NCBI GenBank assembly: GCA_023405135.1
Contig: JAEXYZ010000050.1
Span: forward strand, 1 to 29,126
DNA from: Bacillota bacterium
GTDB lineage: Bacteria; Bacillota; Bacilli; Bacillales_A; Planococcaceae
Direction: 5' to 3'
Length of the DNA stretch: 29,126 bases
Shown: piece after piece, positions 25,054-29,126 of the stretch
Position numbering within the stretch: position 1 is the first letter of the stretch
Layout: every line of letters begins with the position of its first letter
Made by a program: the position numbers and the translations under genes
The notes under the pieces: model-generated
The model's input: only the letters and a program-made list of their open reading frames with translations
What the model was told of the DNA's origin: nothing
Databases searched by the model: none

Positions 25054-25098
25054 TTTTATATATTTTGAATAATTTTTTAATATTCAAAATATATAAAA
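25054..25098. promoter_or_regulatory. 18-bp perfect inverted repeat upstream of the aldehyde dehydrogenase
   Basis: TTTTATATATTTTGAATA (25054-25071) is perfectly repeated in inverted orientation at 25081-25098 with a 9-bp spacer. It starts 13 bp before the gene, overlapping where the promoter should be, and lies between the PucR-type gene and the operon it probably controlled. An operator, or a 5' UTR hairpin, is likely. Confidence 0.6.
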
Positions 25099-25150
25099 AT
25101 AAATGTGGTGAGTCACAAAAATATCCATTACTTTTTGTGACTCACCACAT
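25095..25150 (-). terminator. Terminator overlapping the end of the PucR-type gene
   Basis: A perfect 19-bp stem (25103-25121 with 25132-25150) has a 10-nt loop containing the TAA stop of the PucR-type gene. On the minus strand it is followed by TTATTTTT. It separates the regulator from the aldehyde dehydrogenase operon. Confidence 0.88.
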
Positions 25151-25709
25151 ACAGTTGAGTTGCTATAACAATATCAACCCACTCTTTTTCATTATTCAAA
25201 TCAATTTGTAAAATTGCTTCAATTTTTCTTAAACGATAATACAAGGTATTACCGTGAACATGTAACTCTTTTGCTGTTTCTTTATGGTTTTTATTTTTAG
25301 TTATAAAACAAAGCAACGTTTCTACTAATAACATGTCTGTTGTTAATAGCTTTCCAATCTTATCTTCAATGAAACTTTCAATTTTTTGAGGTTCAATTTC
25401 ATGAAATAGCCTTTCCATTCCGAGTTTTGCATATTCAACAATATTTGACTGCTTTGTCATTTTAGCATAATTGATTGACTGGATTGCTTCATTATACGAA
25501 ATAGAGATTTGGTGAATACTTGTTTTCCGTCCAATTCCAATAAGTATTTGTTCCTCCTCACCAGTAATAGTCTCTATCCTATTTATTAATTGATTTAGTT
25601 GATATCCTTTTACATCAGGAAGAACGACTATAAGTTGAAATGCATTTGTTACTATAAAGCTATTACTACATATGGTTTTTAGCATATTTGGAATTGGAGA
25701 TACTGCCAT
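25128..25709 (-). pseudogene. PucR/CdaR-family regulator, C-terminal part only
   Basis: This 193-codon piece carries the middle GGDEF-like CdaR domain (FQLIVVLPDVKGYQLNQLINRIE) and the C-terminal HTH_30 (HKETAKELHVHGNTLYYRLRKIE). Full-length members usually have about 350-550 residues with an N-terminal ligand domain, which is missing. The ATG at 25709 has no ribosome binding site, and the sequence before it belongs to an unrelated gene. It is therefore a truncated gene. The original was probably the regulator of the downstream aldehyde dehydrogenase and beta-hydroxyacid dehydrogenase genes. Confidence 0.82.
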
Positions 25710-25928
25710 GTAAGACCAGCTTTCGATACACGTCCTGTCACACCATGTTTTTTACATGCTATAGCTATGTGATGATCAATATGATTCCCTTTTACCCACG
25801 CATAAGCACCATGAATTTATCAATTCACGTGCCTTTTCTCTTCTTACGGACAAATAATCTTTATATCCCTCTATAATCCCATCGACAATACTTTCACTTA
25901 ATTCTTTCGACAAGCGAAATTCCTTCAT
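25684..25928 (-). pseudogene. 5' end of an unidentified gene, frameshifted, fused onto the PucR remnant
   Basis: From ATG 25926-25928, behind AGAAGGGAG, the frame reads MKEFRLSKELSESIVDGIIEG and continues to KARELINS. The sequence then makes sense only in another frame (AYAWVKGNHIDHHIAIACK...AGLTWQYLQF), implying one indel near 25805. The combined protein start is about 80 residues of soluble, charged sequence that I cannot assign. It runs directly into the PucR-type fragment, so the two were joined by a deletion. Confidence 0.55.
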
Positions 25929-26230
25929 AGTCAAACTAATACTCCCTTCTACATATTTGGAAAATAAAAATTAAAATATGCTTTATTGTTAGTAAGTTAA
26001 GTAGATATAAAAGTGTTTTTAATTTAATTTTAGTAGATATTTTTCATTACTTTTAAAGTTTTCTTTTAAGTAATTTTCATTTATGGAGATCTAGTTGAGA
26101 TTTAGGCATAAATTGAAAAAACTTCCGAATGTTATTCAGATGTTTTTACATTGGATGAATTCATAATATAAAGTTAGCGAATTAGTGTGACCCAGTATTA
26201 CTTTCTCGCTTTTGGAATCATCACATTACA
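25929..26230. other. AT-rich non-coding stretch in the decayed region
   Basis: No gene could be supported here. The stretch probably held the promoter of the truncated gene at 25928. It is flanked by remnants on the same strand. Confidence 0.4.
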
Positions 26231-26234
26231 ATTA

Positions 26235-26590
26235 TTAGCTACTGGAAGTTAATGTGGCTCAAGTAAAGTGATGAATCGCTTCGCCTACTTTGTCTACAGC
26301 AAGAACAAAAGCGCTAGCGTGTCTTTATGTACGATCAAGGCATAACTATTTGCTTGGGTCAGTTTTTGCTTCAAACATTTCACCGTTAAAATCAGACACT
26401 CTAATGTAACTGGTTCTCCAGGTTTCTTATCACCATAAATTCTCCAATGATATACGCTGGTACTTCGTCAATTTGTTTACATTCTGTGCATACAAAATTA
26501 ACCAGCTCAATTGGGTCATTTAATCCAAATGGATCGTCACTATCTAACCTAGCTAGTGAGTCTACTTGCATCTCTTCACTTTTTTTCTTC
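26235..26590 (-). pseudogene. Multiply frameshifted remnant of an unidentified gene
   Basis: Successive minus-strand frames give coding-like pieces in order: MQVDSLARLDSDDPFGLNDP, ELVNFVCTECKQIDEVPAYI, GDKKPGEPVTLEC, NGEMFEAKTDPSK, YALIVHKD and SAFVLAVDKVGEAIHHFT. At least three indels are needed to join them. The CTEC pair and the later cysteine suggest a small zinc-ribbon-like protein in part. I do not recognise the family. The orientation matches the other remnants to its left. Confidence 0.5.
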
Positions 26591-26807
26591 TTCGATTCCC
26601 TTAAGTTATAAAAAAATAAAACGCTTTGATCTCGTAAAAGTACGAAATAAAGCGTTTAAATTAAATGTGTTAAATAAATATCTCACTTGAATTTTTGTTA
26701 TCTTCAATAAAATAATTATTCGAATGTAATAGGTGTATTTTGCAAGAGAAAAATACACAATAATGCAATAAAAAGTGCAGATAATTGCCAGCCAGCCTTC
26801 CATTAAA

Positions 26808-27533
26808 TCATAGTTGTCTTGAAAGGGCATGAGTAACCCTGTAACTATCGCCTGTAAAAGTTAAAATATGTGCATGGTGGATAACTCTATCCACCAATGC
26901 TGCAGTTAGCCTTGCATCCACGAAGATACGATTCCATTGGCTAAACTCTAAATTTGAAGTAATGATTAAACTCTTTTGTTCATACCAGTCTGTGATTAAC
27001 TGGAATAAAAGCTCTGCTCCTTCTTTGTTAAAAGGAACGTATCCCATTTCGTCTAGAACTATTAAATCTACTTTTTTGAATCTATTTCTAAATTGCTGTA
27101 GCTTTCCTTCTCTCCACATTCTTTCTAATGTATCCACTAATTCAGATACCCTATAAAATCTTACTTCGTAACCTTTTTTACAGGCCTCACGGCCAAGGCC
27201 AATTGCTAAATGTGATTTTCCAGTACCAGGTGCACCAACCAAAATTGCATTCTCATGTTTATCAATGAAATGTAATGCGGTTAATTCCTTCGCATCAATT
27301 TGAGGAGGAAATCTAATACTCTCATTCCAATGATATGATTCTAGTTCTTTCTTATTTGGAAAATGAGCCTTTTTGATTAAACGATCTGCTTTTGCTTCAT
27401 CTCTTAACTGAAACTCTTTGTTAAATAGATCTTGAAGATATTGTGTTTCATTTTCAAAAGGAATCGTTTGATAGATATCCGCAACATATGCTAGACGTAA
27501 TGATTTACACATTTTCTTTAATTCCGTATTCAT
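26808..27533 (-). CDS. istB: IS21-family transposition ATPase IstB
   Basis: A 241-residue AAA+ helper ATPase related to DnaC. Walker A is GAPGTGKSHLA, Walker B is LIVLDEMGYVPF, and sensor residues lie in IITSNLEFSQW. It overlaps istA by 4 bp (ATGA), the hallmark arrangement, and works with IstA to choose the target site. It appears intact. Confidence 0.95.
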   Translation of the reverse strand: MNTELKKMCKSLRLAYVADIYQTIPFENETQYLQDLFNKEFQLRDEAKADRLIKKAHFPNKKELESYHWNESIRFPPQIDAKELTALHFIDKHENAILVGAPGTGKSHLAIGLGREACKKGYEVRFYRVSELVDTLERMWREGKLQQFRNRFKKVDLIVLDEMGYVPFNKEGAELLFQLITDWYEQKSLIITSNLEFSQWNRIFVDARLTAALVDRVIHHAHILTFTGDSYRVTHALSRQL

Positions 27534-28981
27534 TGCGCACCACTTCCTTTCAGATTATGAGATTGTAATGCATCATACTTAGCCCAATCTACATCATAAG
27601 GATGTGTGGAATTACCAGTTTCTCTTTCATTTTGTGCGCTTATTAATTCATAAAATCTTTCATTTATTTCAGTCATATCGTTTGTAGTAAGTAGACTGAT
27701 TAACATATTTAAACGTTCTTTTCTAAGATGTAGATTATCAATATTTAAATATTCCCGTATACGTCCAGGAAGGTATGATGAGTATCTGGAGTAGCTTACT
27801 ACTCTTGGTTTGTGTAACCAACTTTTTAATATTGATGACCAAGGAATTTTACGCCCCTTATTCATATACGGTCTGAAATCCGAGTATAAAATTTCTCCTA
27901 AAGGTGAAATAACTTTAAATTTATCCCAATATTTGATTAGGTGTAAGTGATTATAATTATATCCTTTCGGAATATGAACTTTCATTTGATCAATCGTTAT
28001 ATCGCCATACTTATTAGCTTTCACAGATTCTTTTTTAAAGACTGGATAGTCATCCTCAGGTAAAACTAATAGATATTCTATTTCTTCATTCAATAAATCT
28101 TGAATACTAATCTTTTTCTCATAATGCAAGCGAGTACGATCCTTGGTTAAATGCTCATTTAAAATATTTGCTAAATCCTCTAAGTTCTGAATAACAGGTG
28201 AAGGTGTAACGAAATTATAACGAACATAGCCAACCTTATTTTCAACGTTTCCCTTTTCGTTTCCGCTCCTTGGGTTACATACTTGGGCTTCAAATCCAAA
28301 GTAATTGGCAAATTGCAGAAACTCATCCGTAAACTGTGCTTCCTCATTTTTCCCCCGTGGTTTGATCACTGCTGCTTTCAAGTTGTCTATTCTTATTTTT
28401 CTCGGAACTCCACCCAACTGATTAAACATAGTTTTTAAACCGTACAAAAAGCATTCTTGATTTTCACCAGGTAATGGAACACAAAACCCTGTATTACTAT
28501 AGGGGAGGGTCATTATTAAGCAATGGACATCAATAAATTTTCCATCTTTTACAGCCTCCGTTATTCCAAAGTCAACTTGTGCTTCGGCTGGTGGATGGTT
28601 TAATCGTTCAAAATTCTTGTCCCTACCATCATCGGGTCGATCCTTTCCTTCTTTCCAATCACTAATATAATAACAAACGGTCCGGTAGGACCCTTTGAAT
28701 CCCATCTGTTGTAAGTCTGAAAATATTTTCTTATTATTTCTTCTCAGTTTTTTCTTTAATTTTTCATCTTCAAAAAGCCAATCAGAAACAATTTCTCCCC
28801 AATGTTCTTCATACATCATCCCACTTTTTGGAATAACCTTTTCTTCCGGTATACGCTCTTCATCTGCGTATTTTTTTGCTGTTCTCCAATTAATATTTAG
28901 TTCTTTAGAGATTCTATTAATAGAATGTGATTTTTGATTTCGTAAATGTTTGATATAATTAACTTCAGCCATTGCTAGCAT
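27530..28981 (-). CDS. istA: IS21-family transposase IstA
   Basis: I placed the start at the ATG at 28981 because GGAGG lies 9 nt upstream, giving 483 residues; the frame stays open to 29074, but that extension is not protein-like. The N-terminal HTH is SINRISKELNINWRTAKKYAD. The DDE catalytic residues lie in EAQVDFG, IRIDNLKAAV and GNVENKVGYVR. The length is normal for IstA and no break is visible, so the element may be active. Confidence 0.94.
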   Translation of the reverse strand: MLAMAEVNYIKHLRNQKSHSINRISKELNINWRTAKKYADEERIPEEKVIPKSGMMYEEHWGEIVSDWLFEDEKLKKKLRRNNKKIFSDLQQMGFKGSYRTVCYYISDWKEGKDRPDDGRDKNFERLNHPPAEAQVDFGITEAVKDGKFIDVHCLIMTLPYSNTGFCVPLPGENQECFLYGLKTMFNQLGGVPRKIRIDNLKAAVIKPRGKNEEAQFTDEFLQFANYFGFEAQVCNPRSGNEKGNVENKVGYVRYNFVTPSPVIQNLEDLANILNEHLTKDRTRLHYEKKISIQDLLNEEIEYLLVLPEDDYPVFKKESVKANKYGDITIDQMKVHIPKGYNYNHLHLIKYWDKFKVISPLGEILYSDFRPYMNKGRKIPWSSILKSWLHKPRVVSYSRYSSYLPGRIREYLNIDNLHLRKERLNMLISLLTTNDMTEINERFYELISAQNERETGNSTHPYDVDWAKYDALQSHNLKGSGAQ

Positions 28982-29074
28982 TCCTTTCGACCTCCACTGA
29001 ATTGATTCGACACCAATAACAGTAGGGAAATTTAGGAAGGCTGGCAAGGCTTTTTTTACACAAATTAAGTGCAA

Positions 29075-29126
29075 AGTTATGTACTAATTTCTTTCATAAC
29101 TCTGCACTTCTATTTTGCAATAAACA
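29075..29126. repeat. IS21 right end with an internal hairpin
   Basis: AGTGCAAAGTTATG and CATAACTCTGCACT (about 29070-29108) form a near-perfect inverted repeat, followed by TTTTGCAATAAACA as the tip. The motif AGTGCAGA recurs inside the left end near 26780, as expected for the multiple terminal repeats of IS21 elements. Confidence 0.6.

Larger units (their letters stand above)
26734..29126 (-). mobile_element. IS21-family insertion sequence reaching the window end
   Basis: istA and istB overlap by 4 bp in the usual order and are flanked by related ends: TGTATTTTGCA from 26734, and TGTTTATTGCA on the opposite strand ending at 29126. The resulting length of about 2.4 kb is normal for IS21 elements. 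The left border is less certain than the right. Confidence 0.82.

Noticed and set aside
28982..29074. 31-residue N-terminal extension of IstA
   Set aside because: It runs into the IS terminal repeat region, has no ribosome binding site and lacks family similarity; the ATG at 28981 has a good site.

Overview
The window is low-GC DNA from a Bacillales member. Strong AGGAGG-type ribosome binding sites, a YkvI-family transporter, an IS150-like IS3 element, an IS21 element and a Bacillus-type coat-like protein gene all point that way; Lysinibacillus, Solibacillus or a close relative is my guess, not a demonstrated identity. No rRNA, tRNA or CRISPR array was seen.

Left edge (1-2.9 kb): a strong terminator from a gene outside the window, an MHYT-GGDEF-EAL cyclic-di-GMP gene broken near its start by one in-frame TAA, and a small DUF4181-like membrane protein remnant between two minus-strand terminators.

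Main island (2.8-11.7 kb): a self-contained catabolic locus. A minus-strand operon encodes a cyclic-imidase/HpPgdA-like member of the polysaccharide deacetylase family, a 115-residue CxxC protein of unknown function and a COG0523 (CobW-type) metallochaperone GTPase. Divergent from it is a PAS-AAA+ activator with a TyrR-type HTH and an altered GAFPGA loop. A plus-strand operon follows: zinc alcohol dehydrogenase, nitrilase-superfamily amidase, NCS1 permease and SDR dehydrogenase. Both control regions carry paired copies of a 16-bp palindrome, TATGCAA-N2-TTGCATA. I infer uptake and ring opening of a cyclic imide or hydantoin-like compound, amidase cleavage of the half-amide, and two redox steps. 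The substrate is unproven.

D-amino acid region (11.7-16.9 kb): RpiR regulator, M20 amidohydrolase, GNAT and OSBS/N-succinylamino-acid racemase, tightly packed and partly overlapping, followed by a YkvI transporter. This matches the known Geobacillus route for irreversible D- to L-amino acid conversion through N-succinyl intermediates.

Decaying right half (17-29 kb): a coat-like gene interrupted by two in-frame TGA codons that both fit tryptophan; a YhgE/Pip gene lacking its middle; a chemoreceptor truncated at the N-terminus beside an IS3-family element, whose other end truncates an unrelated gene; a PucR-like regulator, aldehyde dehydrogenase and beta-hydroxyacid dehydrogenase cluster in which the regulator is truncated and the aldehyde dehydrogenase carries a one-base frameshift in a homopolymer; several multiply frameshifted remnants; and an IS21 element whose outer end falls on the last base of the window, as expected if an assembly stopped at a repeated element.
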